Positions 17,781 through 27,955 are shown, counted from the first letter of the stretch. The stretch is DNA of 64,000 nucleotides from Glaciecola sp. 33A (GCF_002836745.1 NZ_PJAR01000044.1:558001-622000); one strand, 5' to 3'. Numbers and translations are program-made. The notes: generated by a model not told the origin, from the sequence alone.

Positions 17781-19163
17781 TTAAGCGAACGCTTTAACAT
17801 CATTCGCTACGCGTTTTTGGATGATGCTTACGCGCCAATACATTAATACAGCAGCGCAACTTAGGCCAGAAATAAAGCCTATCCAAAAGCCTTTGGCCGC
17901 CATTGCAGGAAACAACCAATCAGTTAGACCAAGCACAACACCAACAGGCAGTCCAACTAACCAATACGACACAAAACTCAATATCAACATGGCCTTTGTG
18001 TCCTTGTATCCGCGTAATGCGTTAGCCGAAACAACTTGGATGCCATCGCTGAACTGAAATAAAGCAGCGAAAAACAAAAGGCTAGACGCCATTAGAATAA
18101 CCTCTGTATTCTCGGTATATAGCGCCGATATTTTGGTACCCAAAATGACGGTCATGGTCGCTGTAAATAAGGCGATGAGGATTGCGGATACAAGGGCACA
18201 ATATACCGATATTTTCGCTTTTAGCGCATCTTCTTTACCGACGGTATAACCAATCCGAATAGCTAGCGCCATGCCAATACTCATCGGTAACATAAACATC
18301 AGTGAGGAAAAATTCAAAGCGATTTGATGCGAGGCGACAACCTCAGCACCAAAGCGAGCAAGTAACAAGGCAACGACGCCAAATAGTGAGACTTCAAACA
18401 CAATCGTGAAGGCGATGGGTAAGCCAATTTTTAACTGAGTTAATTGTAAGTCTAGTTTGGGCCAATGAAACTGGGTGAACAATTCATACTTTTTTAATTT
18501 TTTGGCCATCATCATATACAGCAATGTTACAAACGCCATTACGTAAATAACAAGTAAAGTAGCGATACCACATCCAGCACCACCCATTTGAGGAACACCA
18601 AACAAGCCGTTAATGAAAATATAATTTGCCGGAATGTTAACCAGTAAACCAGCAAACATGATGATCATAGTAGGGCGTGTACTGGATAAACCCTCACAAC
18701 AGTTGCGTAAACTTTGATACAGCGCAAACCCGGGAGCTGCGAGCAAGATATAGACAATATAGTCGACCGCTTTGGACCTCACATCGCTCTCCATTTCAAC
18801 ACTTGCTAGCAGTGGCGATACAACAAAAACAAACAATAACGCCAACACGCTCAGCATGAGTGACAACCAAACACATTGATGGAGCGCGTTTGCCACTTTG
18901 TTGGTTTGATTACTCCCTTGTAAACGACTTATGATGGGAGACAGACCCAATGTTACGCCTTGAATAAACATTAATACCGGCATCGTAATACTGAATCCAA
19001 TAGCGACAGCAGCCATATCAGTGTAGCTATATTGGCCAGCCATGATGGTGTCTGATACGCCCATTAATGTTTGAGTGACTTGTGCTATAAGCAGGGGCCA
19101 AGCCAGAGTAAACAGCGATTTCATTTCTGTAAAGAAGGCTTGTTTGGTAATTTTTTGGCTCAA
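17781..19163 (-). CDS. MATE family efflux transporter (NorM-like)
   Basis: Cation-coupled multidrug exporter of the inner membrane, 460 residues with twelve predicted helices. Typical features are the N-terminal LAWPLLIAQVTQTLMGVSDTIMAGQYS, in which the Asp-Thr-xx-Ala-Gly pattern marks the NorM branch. The matching second half begins near IGLPIAFTIVFEVSLFGVVALLLARFGAEVVASHQIALN. The drug spectrum and the coupling ion (Na+ in many marine NorM proteins) cannot be read from sequence alone. The gene lies alone between rluF (convergent) and the subtilase gene upstream, whose terminator separates the two. Confidence 0.92.
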   Translation of the reverse strand: MSQKITKQAFFTEMKSLFTLAWPLLIAQVTQTLMGVSDTIMAGQYSYTDMAAVAIGFSITMPVLMFIQGVTLGLSPIISRLQGSNQTNKVANALHQCVWLSLMLSVLALLFVFVVSPLLASVEMESDVRSKAVDYIVYILLAAPGFALYQSLRNCCEGLSSTRPTMIIMFAGLLVNIPANYIFINGLFGVPQMGGAGCGIATLLVIYVMAFVTLLYMMMAKKLKKYELFTQFHWPKLDLQLTQLKIGLPIAFTIVFEVSLFGVVALLLARFGAEVVASHQIALNFSSLMFMLPMSIGMALAIRIGYTVGKEDALKAKISVYCALVSAILIALFTATMTVILGTKISALYTENTEVILMASSLLFFAALFQFSDGIQVVSANALRGYKDTKAMLILSFVSYWLVGLPVGVVLGLTDWLFPAMAAKGFWIGFISGLSCAAVLMYWRVSIIQKRVANDVKAFA

Positions 19164-19212
19164 GATGACGGTTCAGTTAACAATTTTGCTAATGCTACCA
19201 CATTATTTAAGC

Positions 19213-19241
19213 AAAAAAGAGCCACGACATAGCGACTCTTT
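19213..19241 (-). terminator. Rho-independent terminator of the subtilase gene
   Basis: On the minus strand AAAGAGTCGC pairs with GTGGCTCTTT (two G-U pairs) around a 6-nt loop and is followed by a run of T. It lies 39 bp past the subtilase stop. Confidence 0.65.
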
Positions 19242-19279
19242 ACTTTACTGCTTGCTCGACGTAACAAGCCAGCAGAGTG

Positions 19280-22200
19280 TTAGCGGTTATTTTTCCTACC
19301 TAGCCTAAACAGCCTCCTAAAAAACAAGATAGGTACTAATAAAAATATGAATGCGCCCATCGAGCCACCGCCGCTGTTAGAAGACGGCACTGCTGTTACG
19401 GTTATACTAACTGATTGGCTAACCTGATTAATACCATCTGAAGCAACCACATCAAATCGTAATGTGGTTGGGCTTGATGGTGCATTGCGAGTTAATACTG
19501 TGCCATTTCGACCATCAATAGTCACGCTAACGCTATCGTTTTCCGGATCACTGCTGGTTACGCTCACTGTGTAACTTTGCCCAACTGTGACTGATGTGGG
19601 CGACGACACAGTGATCGTAGGTGCTTCATTGTTGCCAATGCTCACCGTTACCCGTGCAGTATCAATGTTACCTTGTGGGTCCTGCACGCTTACTTCGAGT
19701 GTAGCAACTTGCGGTCCCTCAACAGATGGCGCAGTAAAACCAACTGTTGCAGATGTCGTATTGGTTAGAGTGCCACTGGGACCGTCAACTTGACGCCAAG
19801 TAAAGGTTATCGCTTCACCATTAGGTTCGACCGCAACAGCTGTGATATTGATTGTTTGCGTTTCAATCACAGCGGCAGTTGCGTTGTTAGAACCGTCAAT
19901 AGTGACAATAGGTGGAGCGTCTAGTTGAATTACGCTAGATAATATGGATGTTTCAACTTGTGCAGCCTGAATATTCGTAACATCGGACGTAATCGAAAAA
20001 CGTAAGTCTTGTTCAGTGATGGTTGATGTTGGAATGAGTTCAAAAGTAATGATCTGATTTCCAACTTCAGCAGTTTGTTTGGTAATATTCCAATTTACCT
20101 CATTACCGGAAACAGCACCGCCTTGGCCCACAGAGTTTGCATCCAAACTAAAGCCAGAAGGTATTGGCAGGGTAATATCATAATTACGGTTTTCGGGTGA
20201 AGACGTACCTTTGACCAGAATATGAAACTCAGTGTTCTCGCCAATGTTAATGAAACTTGCAGCAGAGCGCAGTTCAACGTCTTGGCCGCCTTTGGTCAGA
20301 TTAAATAGACTAACGCCAGAATCATCTGGAGCGCCTGCATTGCCAAACACAACAATGCCATAAAACTTATCATCTGTTTGTGCATCACCTAGGTCCCAAT
20401 TTGCTCGCACATCAAAAGCATTACCTGCAGAAACACTTGAAGGGACTGAGAAGGATAGGGATGTGTCATCTGTACTCTCGTTAACAGCGGCGTAAAACAA
20501 ATTATAGGTATCTGCTTGCCCTTCAATTCCCGCTTCATAGTTTTGTACCATCACCCAGTATTTTCCAAGCGATAATTCTGTGGTGTCAATATATTCAATA
20601 GAACCGCTGGTAGTGCTGCTATTAACGACTTCAACATCCTCCGGAATACCATTACCATTGGCATCAAAAACTAAGAAAAGGTCGATATCAGTGGCGCTGC
20701 TTTGAGTGATTTGCGCAACAATTCTTTGATGACTGGAATCGACATCAAACTCAAACAAATTAACCCCTTGTTGAATATCGTCAAAGACAAATGTGGGTGT
20801 TGAATCTTGCAATATCTCGCCATTGACTTCATTCGCTTTAGTAAATCCAAGTGTTGTTGCTGTAAAGCTAGTTTGGGTTTTACTTTTAATATTTTTAACT
20901 AAATATGAATCAGCTAAGCGACCTGCAGTTATCCTTAACAACTCGGGTATTGAACCCGCAGTCGGATATACTGATACAGGGAGATGTAAATCGGGCTGAC
21001 CATTCGCTGTCATTGTAACTGCGCCAAAAAGCCAATCTGAACTACTTGCATTGGTGACATCAATAGTGGTGGTGATGATTTGTGTTTCGCCGACGTTTAA
21101 GCTAAACGATGCCGGTGTGCTCGTAATTTGAATATTAGGTGAAATAGTTTCGCTATTTACACTCCATGTACCTGATTTAGCCGCAGTAAATGTTCGACTC
21201 CAAACACAGGTATTAGCGCATTGGTTATCGGTAATGCTCGGCAAATTAAGTTCACGCGGTTCGCCTCCAATATTGGGATCAGCCGCGGCATAGTTTGCTG
21301 CGGTCTCATTCATAATAAGTCCAGCCTCGACTGCTTTATCAACTTGCACTCGACCAGAGCCTGAATCAAACCAATCAGCATTGGTCACAGCATCCTCTTT
21401 TTTTACCGTTCTTGAGGCAGTCATGGCTAAAGCTGAACGAATATTATCAGGCGTCCATGCTGGCTGAGCAGCCTTAATTAGCGCCGCAGAACCAGCGACA
21501 TGTGGACTAGACATTGACGTTCCTGATAAATAACTGAAATCACCGGCCGCTGGCTCATGTCCATCATGACCGAATTGTTGGTCAGCCCAAGCAGCATAAA
21601 TTTGAACTCCGGGACCACCGATCGCGGGTGTTAGTGTGCTGATACTGTTACTCGGACCTTTTGAAGAAAACCCGGCCAACACATCTTCGCGTTGTTGGTT
21701 AATGATAATATTGCCAGATGAGGCCGTTATTGTTGCGACATGATTACTGCCAAAGGCTAACCAATTTCGCAACAACGATGCTTGTGCAGATTGAAGATGG
21801 ATACCGGCAACAACATATTGATCATTTGCCAGGTTATCTGAACCACCAACTACGTTTCCTAATACATAGCCGCCAGCACCACCATCTCTGACATTCACTG
21901 CCTTTTGCACGCGTGCTATTTCGCCTCGATCACAAACCACAATTTGTCCACTAAAAGTGCCCGCTGGAAACGCTTCTAAACATTGTGCTGGATCATTGTT
22001 AGGATCATTGGGGTTACTAAAATCACCAGCATAAACAATAGGTGCGGTAATGCCCCCAGAATTACTGGTACCCGTCAATGAACTTAGGTTTGTATTACCA
22101 CCAGAAAAATTAGTTAACTGCTTTTGATAGCTTATTGAGCGCCCATGTTCAGAGGCAGCCACAGCGGTATACCACGGTGCATATTTTACCGTAGAACCGG

Positions 22201-23413
22201 CACTTGGACCACTATTACCTGCAGATGTAGCTACAAAAATACCCGCATTTTGTGCAGCAAGAAAAGCCAGTTCGGTTGAGCTATTCCACGGTTGACCGCC
22301 GCCACTAATTGAATAGTTAATGATATCAACCTGATCTTGGATTGCATCTTCTATGGCTGCATTAATTGCCGCACCGGAACAATCTCCATACGTGTCTCCT
22401 GCATCTTCCCGTCCGCCCCAGCACACTTGGTAACTGATGATGTTAGCTCGGGGCGCAACACCCGATATTCTATCAAAGACAAAGCCAGTTGCTATACCAT
22501 CGCTCTCTATAGCGCCTAGTTCGGGTAACGATTCAGGCGTATTTAACAGTATATTACCTGCTGCAGTGCCCGCTACATGCGAACCATGACCACCATAATC
22601 TTCACCATTACGTGGCAAATCAATGCCAAAAACATCGGTGTCTGCATATTCGTCTGTGATCACGGGGTAGCTATAAACACCAATGAGTTTACTGTTACAT
22701 AAATTACTAAAGTCACCTGCACAGTCACCTAAATATACACCAGACCCGAACGGGTTAATGTGTACGTATCCGTCTCCCGCAACTGCTGAAAATGATGGGT
22801 GATCAGTATTAATACCTGAATCGATGATTCCTACCACAACACCTTCGCCATAAGTGCCGACACCGCTGTCTTGTGCTGCACCGCTCCAAACTGCGGGGGC
22901 GCCAATAAGACTCGGACCTGTATCGGTGTCAAGCTTGTAAATACGGTCTTTGACTACTTTCAATACGCCCGGGAGTCGTGATATTGCACTAGCTTGGTCT
23001 TGGCTTAGCTTTATTGCCAAACCATTAAATGCAATTTTGTAGGCTAATGTGGGTTCAACGTTAACGACTTGTTTTTTTAGTAATGATAAAAATTGGTCAT
23101 GCTTCGATGCTAAATAGCCCGAATAGGATTCAACTGCAGGGGAATCCAACTGTAATTTTCGATTGTTTGGTTTTGTCGCAGCATATTTTTCTATGCCACC
23201 TTCATACAATGCTACCGGCGCGTCAGCCAAATGCACTACGTAAAGATGTAGACCTGTCGTATCCTTGGGGTCATAAATAAATGACGCAGCGGTTAAGTAA
23301 CTGGGCACCGTCTGTTTTTGCACAGTTTGTCCATCTTTTTCACTAAGACTATATGCCATGAAGGCGCTTGACGAGAAAGCAGCTAATATTGCTAAGGTGA
23401 ATTTATTGTTCAA
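19280..23413 (-). CDS. Secreted subtilisin-like serine protease (S8) with GlyGly-CTERM tail
   Basis: Extracellular protease of about 1377 residues. The order is: signal peptide (NNKFTLAILAAFSSSAFMA); I9-type propeptide (about 30-150); S8 catalytic domain with Asp198 (GIIDSGIN), His276 (GGHGSHVAGT) and Ser633 (SGTSMSSPHVAG), carrying a PA domain inserted between His and Ser; a fibronectin-like segment; a PPC-like domain (FDVDSSHQRIVAQI region); two PKD/Ig-like domains; then a C-terminal tail SGGGSMGAF, hydrophobic stretch and FFRRLFRLGRK. That tail is a GlyGly-CTERM signal processed by rhombosortase. Numbers count from TTG 23413, chosen because GGAGG lies five bases before it; a longer ATG frame begins at 23455 but would bury the signal peptide. 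Confidence 0.92.
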   Translation of the reverse strand: MNNKFTLAILAAFSSSAFMAYSLSEKDGQTVQKQTVPSYLTAASFIYDPKDTTGLHLYVVHLADAPVALYEGGIEKYAATKPNNRKLQLDSPAVESYSGYLASKHDQFLSLLKKQVVNVEPTLAYKIAFNGLAIKLSQDQASAISRLPGVLKVVKDRIYKLDTDTGPSLIGAPAVWSGAAQDSGVGTYGEGVVVGIIDSGINTDHPSFSAVAGDGYVHINPFGSGVYLGDCAGDFSNLCNSKLIGVYSYPVITDEYADTDVFGIDLPRNGEDYGGHGSHVAGTAAGNILLNTPESLPELGAIESDGIATGFVFDRISGVAPRANIISYQVCWGGREDAGDTYGDCSGAAINAAIEDAIQDQVDIINYSISGGGQPWNSSTELAFLAAQNAGIFVATSAGNSGPSAGSTVKYAPWYTAVAASEHGRSISYQKQLTNFSGGNTNLSSLTGTSNSGGITAPIVYAGDFSNPNDPNNDPAQCLEAFPAGTFSGQIVVCDRGEIARVQKAVNVRDGGAGGYVLGNVVGGSDNLANDQYVVAGIHLQSAQASLLRNWLAFGSNHVATITASSGNIIINQQREDVLAGFSSKGPSNSISTLTPAIGGPGVQIYAAWADQQFGHDGHEPAAGDFSYLSGTSMSSPHVAGSAALIKAAQPAWTPDNIRSALAMTASRTVKKEDAVTNADWFDSGSGRVQVDKAVEAGLIMNETAANYAAADPNIGGEPRELNLPSITDNQCANTCVWSRTFTAAKSGTWSVNSETISPNIQITSTPASFSLNVGETQIITTTIDVTNASSSDWLFGAVTMTANGQPDLHLPVSVYPTAGSIPELLRITAGRLADSYLVKNIKSKTQTSFTATTLGFTKANEVNGEILQDSTPTFVFDDIQQGVNLFEFDVDSSHQRIVAQITQSSATDIDLFLVFDANGNGIPEDVEVVNSSTTSGSIEYIDTTELSLGKYWVMVQNYEAGIEGQADTYNLFYAAVNESTDDTSLSFSVPSSVSAGNAFDVRANWDLGDAQTDDKFYGIVVFGNAGAPDDSGVSLFNLTKGGQDVELRSAASFINIGENTEFHILVKGTSSPENRNYDITLPIPSGFSLDANSVGQGGAVSGNEVNWNITKQTAEVGNQIITFELIPTSTITEQDLRFSITSDVTNIQAAQVETSILSSVIQLDAPPIVTIDGSNNATAAVIETQTINITAVAVEPNGEAITFTWRQVDGPSGTLTNTTSATVGFTAPSVEGPQVATLEVSVQDPQGNIDTARVTVSIGNNEAPTITVSSPTSVTVGQSYTVSVTSSDPENDSVSVTIDGRNGTVLTRNAPSSPTTLRFDVVASDGINQVSQSVSITVTAVPSSNSGGGSMGAFIFLLVPILFFRRLFRLGRKNNR
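19290..19370 (-). other. GlyGly-CTERM sorting signal coding segment
   Basis: The last 27 or so codons of the subtilase give a Gly-Gly-Gly-Ser motif, a membrane-spanning hydrophobic stretch (AFIFLLVPILFF) and an Arg-rich end. This tripartite architecture defines rhombosortase substrates. Confidence 0.8.
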
Positions 23414-23942
23414 ACGAACCTCCGATAATACTGATCTGACGAAAACTAAATTCATCGCCGTTCATTGGGTAACGTAGCTCACTATTTATTTCGTGACTAT
23501 GCTAAATTACCATTAATTTTACTTTGACCTATTGTTTTAATTTATAACTTTATTTCATAAAGAAGTGTAAACGTTTTATGCATTTAATATTTTCATCCTA
23601 GCAAGATTAGTTTACAAACAAATATATTCGTGGTGTTTTATTGGTTTTTGCGACAACTAAATCGCTGCACGATGGCTAAATATGGTTCCATGAATTGAAT
23701 GAAAACACGCAGCCAGTTTTCACATTGCCGAGCTTAGTAAAAGTGTATCGGCAGCACAATGTGACATCGACAGTTTTATTTTGGTCAAAACAGGAACAAA
23801 ATTTGGCCTAATAGTGCCCCCTTAAGTCGACGTTATATTGCTTCTATTATTCCACGCCCATTTAGCAAATTTTTAACAAATAGGATGATTCATTTAAAAA
23901 ATATGAAAAAATAGGGGTTTTATAATTAGTCGTTTACAAAAT
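23414..23942. other. Intergenic interval (529 bp) between divergent subtilase and bkd genes
   Basis: AT-rich, no gene supported. It contains the subtilase ribosome-binding site (23419-23423), a palindrome AAACGTTT at 23569-23576, and a broken inverted repeat. In the latter CACATTGCCGA (23721-23731) matches TCGGCA (23748-23753) and CAATGTG (23757-23763), with five extra bases in the second arm. Regulation of either gene from here is plausible, but I cannot name a regulator. Confidence 0.4.
23419..23423 (-). promoter_or_regulatory. Strong Shine-Dalgarno that selects a TTG start for the subtilase
   Basis: GGAGG on the minus strand lies five bases before TTG 23413. Starting there places the hydrophobic signal peptide at the very N-terminus, which an ATG start at 23455 would not. 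Confidence 0.7.
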
Positions 23943-25208
23943 ATGAAAAAAATAGCAAAAAAGACGATTCCACTATTAACTAATATAGAGCCTGATAATA
24001 AAATCCAATGGATGTTGAATATGCAAGACAGAAATCACCTTTCTGATGTACAACCAACAAACAGCGTTTGCTTGATTGAAAACGGTCTGATAGAAATACC
24101 AATGTTGCAATTGCTTGATGAAAATGGACACGAAACCAATAAAGAACAAAGTCCTGAAATTGATGAAGCAACAGCTAAGAGAATTGCAGCTACCATGCAG
24201 TACATTCGTCTATTAGATGAACGTATGGTTGGTGCACAGCGCCAAGGCAGAATTAGTTTTTATCTTGCTTGTACAGGCGAAGAAGCGTCTACAGTGGCGA
24301 GCGCTGCTGCGTTGTCATCCGATGATATGATTATGTCGCAGTATAGAGAACAGGGCGCATTAGCTTATCGTGGATACACCACCGAACAGTTTATGAATCA
24401 AATGTTCAGTAATGAATTAGACCCTAATAAGGGACGCCAAATGCCTATCCATTATGGTGATAAGGCATTGAACTTCATGACGATTTCATCGCCATTAGGC
24501 ACGCAAATACCGCAGGCCGCTGGTTATGCCTATGGACAAAAAATGTCTGGAAAACCAGCTTTAACGATTTGTTATTTCGGCGAAGGTGCGGCTTCAGAGG
24601 GCGACTTTCATGCCGGCGTTAATATGGCTGCCGTATTAAATTGCCCAGTAATATTCTTTTGTCGCAACAACGGTTACGCAATTTCTACTCCGGTGGAAGA
24701 ACAGTTTAAAGGCGATGGTATTGCATCACGCGGCATTGGTTACGGTGTTAAAACTATTCGCGTTGATGGCAATGATGTGCTGGCGGTTTTTGCAGCGACT
24801 AAAAAAGCAAGAGAAGTTGCTTTAGCGCATAATTGTCCTGTATTAATTGAAGCGATGACCTATCGTTTAGCCGCTCACTCTACTTCAGATGATCCTAGCG
24901 GGTATCGGTCTAAAAGTGAAGAAGAAAAGTGGCATGCGAAAGATCCTGTTGAACGCTTTAATAAATGGCTAGATAGCAAAGGTTGGTTCGACAAGACAGC
25001 AACCGATGCTTATCTCGAAAAGTCGAGGGCTGAAATTCTAGCCGCAGTCAAAAAAGCTGAAAAAGTGCCTGTTGCGTCTATCGATGAGATTGTTGAAGAC
25101 GTTTACGATACGCCACCTTGGCACTTAAAAAAACAACTCGTAGAATTAAAAGCGCATATTGCAAAATACCCTGAGCACTATCCTAAAACATCAGGGAGTG
25201 TAAAATAA
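23943..25208 (+). CDS. bkdA1: Branched-chain 2-oxoacid dehydrogenase E1 component, alpha subunit
   Basis: With the next two genes it forms the branched-chain 2-oxoacid dehydrogenase complex, which oxidatively decarboxylates the 2-oxoacids of valine, leucine and isoleucine to acyl-CoAs. This subunit carries the thiamine-diphosphate motif [17 protein letters not shown]...CRNN (residues 213-243). Other marks are [23 protein letters not shown] and the phosphorylation-loop region [17 protein letters not shown]. Length 421. The first 40 or so residues are poorly conserved in type, and no good ribosome-binding site precedes ATG 23943. Starts at 24012 or 24021 (both ATG) are possible. The stop overlaps the next ATG (TAATG). 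Confidence 0.92.
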   Translation: MKKIAKKTIPLLTNIEPDNKIQWMLNMQDRNHLSDVQPTNSVCLIENGLIEIPMLQLLDENGHETNKEQSPEIDEATAKRIAATMQYIRLLDERMVGAQRQGRISFYLACTGEEASTVASAAALSSDDMIMSQYREQGALAYRGYTTEQFMNQMFSNELDPNKGRQMPIHYGDKALNFMTISSPLGTQIPQAAGYAYGQKMSGKPALTICYFGEGAASEGDFHAGVNMAAVLNCPVIFFCRNNGYAISTPVEEQFKGDGIASRGIGYGVKTIRVDGNDVLAVFAATKKAREVALAHNCPVLIEAMTYRLAAHSTSDDPSGYRSKSEEEKWHAKDPVERFNKWLDSKGWFDKTATDAYLEKSRAEILAAVKKAEKVPVASIDEIVEDVYDTPPWHLKKQLVELKAHIAKYPEHYPKTSGSVK

Positions 25209-26185
25209 TGGCGCAAATGAATTTATTACAGGCGATTAACAACGCACTCATTACGGCAATGACAGACGATGAAAAAGTCATGGTGTTTGGTGAAGATGTC
25301 GGCCATTTTGGTGGTGTTTTTAGAGCCACAAGCAACCTACAAGAAAAGTTTGGTAAAGGACGTTGCTTTAACACGCCGTTGACCGAGCAGGGTATTATTG
25401 GTTTTGCAAATGGACTCGCATCGCATGGTTCAGTGCCTGTTGCCGAAATACAATTTAGTGACTATATTTTCCCAGCGTTTGACCAAATTGTGAATGAAAC
25501 TGCGAAATGGCGTTATCGTTCCGGTGGCCAGTTTACTTGCGGAACACTAACAATTAGAACGCCTTATGGCGGCGGCATAGCGGGCGGTCTTTATCATTCT
25601 CAATCCCCAGAAGCTTTTTTTGCGCATATTCCTGGCATGAAAGTGGTTATTCCGCGTAACCCACGTCAAGCTAAAGGGTTGCTGCTAGCGTCCATTAGAG
25701 ACGATAATCCCGTGTTATTCATGGAACCGAAAAAACTGTATAGGGCCTCTGTTGGCGACGTACCTGAAACGGACTACGAATTACCATTAGGCAAAGCCGA
25801 TATGGTAAAAGAAGGCACCGACATTACTTTATTAGCATGGGGAGCCCAAGTAGAGACCATTGAAAAAGCAGCAGCAATGGCGCAAGAGATTGGTGTGTCT
25901 TGCGAAGTTATTGATTTACAAAGCATACTGCCTTGGGATGTTGAAACAATTTGTGAATCGGTTTGCAAAACAGGTAGATTATTAATTAATCATGAAGCAC
26001 CGTTAACGGGTGGTTTCGCGAGTGAAATTGCTGCAACGGTTCAGGAAAGGTGCTTCTTATATCTCGAATCGCCAATAGCACGGGTTTGTGGCCTTGATAC
26101 GCCATTTCCATTAGCACACGAGAAGGAATATATGCCTGATCATTTGAAAACGTTTGAAGCTATTAAGCGAACAATGGACTACTAG
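25208..26185 (+). CDS. bkdA2: Branched-chain 2-oxoacid dehydrogenase E1 component, beta subunit
   Basis: Beta half of the E1 heterotetramer, 325 residues. It has the transketolase pyrimidine-binding segment ([31 protein letters not shown]) followed by the C-terminal transketolase domain ([18 protein letters not shown] ... [16 protein letters not shown]). The pattern EDVG(H/V)FGGVFR separates branched-chain from pyruvate E1 beta. The start overlaps the E1 alpha stop, and the gene ends 6 bp before the E2 gene, so all three are translated from one message. AGGAGG follows its stop and serves the E2 start. Confidence 0.94.
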   Translation: MAQMNLLQAINNALITAMTDDEKVMVFGEDVGHFGGVFRATSNLQEKFGKGRCFNTPLTEQGIIGFANGLASHGSVPVAEIQFSDYIFPAFDQIVNETAKWRYRSGGQFTCGTLTIRTPYGGGIAGGLYHSQSPEAFFAHIPGMKVVIPRNPRQAKGLLLASIRDDNPVLFMEPKKLYRASVGDVPETDYELPLGKADMVKEGTDITLLAWGAQVETIEKAAAMAQEIGVSCEVIDLQSILPWDVETICESVCKTGRLLINHEAPLTGGFASEIAATVQERCFLYLESPIARVCGLDTPFPLAHEKEYMPDHLKTFEAIKRTMDY

Positions 26186-26191
26186 GAGGCA

Positions 26192-27856
26192 ATGATGAAC
26201 GAATTTATATTGCCTGATATAGGCGAAGGTATTGTTGAATGCGAACTGCTTGAATGGCTTGTTAAAGAGGGTGACGTCATTACTGAAGATCAACCTGTTG
26301 CTGAAGTCATGACCGATAAAGCAACCGTTCAGATCCCGGCGATGCACAACGGCGTTGTACGCAAACTTCACTACAAGGAAGGTGACATCGCGAAAGTACA
26401 TGCTCCTCTGTTTGCCATGGATATTGATGACGAGGTAAGCAATGAGACGTCATCTGAAGCGGTTTCTCCTTCACTAAGTGATAGTCCTGCTAGTCAGATG
26501 ATAATGCCCCCTCCAGCACCAGTTGCAGGAATAAACGCAGAACAAATCGAAGCGTTTATTTTACCTGATATTGGCGAAGGTATTGTTGAATGTGAAATTG
26601 TCAAATGGTGCATTCAAGAAGGTGATCTGGTCACAGAAGATCAGGTCGTTGTTGAGGTCATGACGGACAAGGCCGTTGTTGAGATACCAGCGAAATATCA
26701 AGGTAAGGTTGTAAAACTGCATTATCAACAGGGAGATATTGCGCAAGTACATACGCCGTTATTCGATCAGTTGATTCAATCTGATGGTCCAGTTGTGTCA
26801 ACTTCTCCAAGCGAATTAACAGTTTCAGCTACTACAGTAAGGCAGGCTGCTAAGACCGAGAATACTGATGACAGCGAGCTTGAGTCAGTGCGAAACAATC
26901 GTGCTAAGGCAATGGCTAGTCCTGCAGTAAGGCGCATAGCGAGAGAGCATAAGATTAATATTGCTCTGGTGTCAGGTTCAGGTAAAAAAGGCCGTGTATT
27001 GAAACAGGACATTGAGGCTCACATGCAGGGTCAAGATGAAATAGTACAAACTGCAAATCCTGGTGCGACAACGCAACAGGCAAATACTATAATGGCTAAT
27101 GCCAACAGTAATCAGTTAACAGGCTCTAGTAATGAAGTCACGCAGTCAGCAGTAAGCAAGGTGATACCGATGCGTGGCATTAAAGCTGCGATGGCGAAAC
27201 AAATGATGGCGAGTGTAAGCACAATTCCACACTTTACTGTTTCGGATGAATTGATTATGGATAACCTGATTACGCTGCGAAGTCAGTTAAAACCAGAGTT
27301 TGAGAAACAGGGTGTTAAGTTAAGTTTCATGCCTTTTTTCATCAAGTCATTGTCGTTGGCTTTGAAGTCGTTTCCTGAAATTAATTCGCGTTTAAACAAA
27401 GACGAATCGGAGCTACATTATTTATCATCGCATAATATTGGTATGGCAATTGACTCAAAAATTGGCCTACTTGTAGCGAATATAAAAGACGTACAAAACC
27501 TGTCATTATTTGAAGTTGCGCAAGAGTGTGACCGTATTATTAATGCTGCGCGCGAGGGGAAGTTGTCAAATACTGACTTAAGTAATGGCACAATAAGTAT
27601 TTCAAATATTGGTGCTTTAGGCGGAATGACGGCAACTCCGGTGATTAATAAACCTGAAGTTGCTATCGTTGCATTGGGTAAAACTCAAAAGTTACCTCGT
27701 TTTAATGATAATGGTGAGGTAATTGCGCAAAGTATTATGATGCTTAATTGGTCAGGCGATCATCGCGTTATTGATGGTGCGACGATGGTTCGTTTTAACA
27801 ATCTATGGATGAGTTATTTGCAGTATCCTGAAAAAATGTTAGTTCATCTTAAGTAA
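26192..27856 (+). CDS. bkdB: Dihydrolipoamide acyltransferase (E2) of the branched-chain complex, two lipoyl domains
   Basis: Core acyltransferase that passes the acyl group from E1 to CoA through swinging lipoyl arms. It has 554 residues. There are two lipoyl domains with the lipoylated Lys in VMTDKA at residues 43 and 160 (exactly 117 residues apart). A peripheral-subunit-binding domain (ASPAVRRIAREHKI...GRVLKQDIE) sits near 235-275. The C-terminal catalytic domain has His524 and Asp528 in HRVIDGATM. Most bacterial branched-chain E2 proteins I know have a single lipoyl domain, so the doubling is notable. The E3 (lipoamide dehydrogenase) gene is absent here and must be supplied elsewhere. 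AGGAGG precedes the ATG. Confidence 0.93.
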   Translation: MMNEFILPDIGEGIVECELLEWLVKEGDVITEDQPVAEVMTDKATVQIPAMHNGVVRKLHYKEGDIAKVHAPLFAMDIDDEVSNETSSEAVSPSLSDSPASQMIMPPPAPVAGINAEQIEAFILPDIGEGIVECEIVKWCIQEGDLVTEDQVVVEVMTDKAVVEIPAKYQGKVVKLHYQQGDIAQVHTPLFDQLIQSDGPVVSTSPSELTVSATTVRQAAKTENTDDSELESVRNNRAKAMASPAVRRIAREHKINIALVSGSGKKGRVLKQDIEAHMQGQDEIVQTANPGATTQQANTIMANANSNQLTGSSNEVTQSAVSKVIPMRGIKAAMAKQMMASVSTIPHFTVSDELIMDNLITLRSQLKPEFEKQGVKLSFMPFFIKSLSLALKSFPEINSRLNKDESELHYLSSHNIGMAIDSKIGLLVANIKDVQNLSLFEVAQECDRIINAAREGKLSNTDLSNGTISISNIGALGGMTATPVINKPEVAIVALGKTQKLPRFNDNGEVIAQSIMMLNWSGDHRVIDGATMVRFNNLWMSYLQYPEKMLVHLK

Positions 27857-27911
27857 GCATTTTTAACTTAGCGTGTATCATTGTAATATATAGGTATCGT
27901 AGTGTTATATT

Positions 27912-27934
27912 AGCCCGCGTAAGCGGGCTTTTTT
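27912..27934 (+). terminator. Rho-independent terminator of the bkd operon
   Basis: AGCCCGC (27912-27918), loop gtaa, GCGGGCT (27923-27929), then a T-run. It ends the three-gene bkd unit just before rlmJ. Confidence 0.9.
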
Positions 27935-27955
27935 ATTTTAAGAGTGAGAGTTTTA

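Noticed and set aside
23721-23763. Mobile-element terminal inverted repeats upstream of bkd
   Set aside because: The arms are short and interrupted, no transposase is present, and no target duplication is visible.
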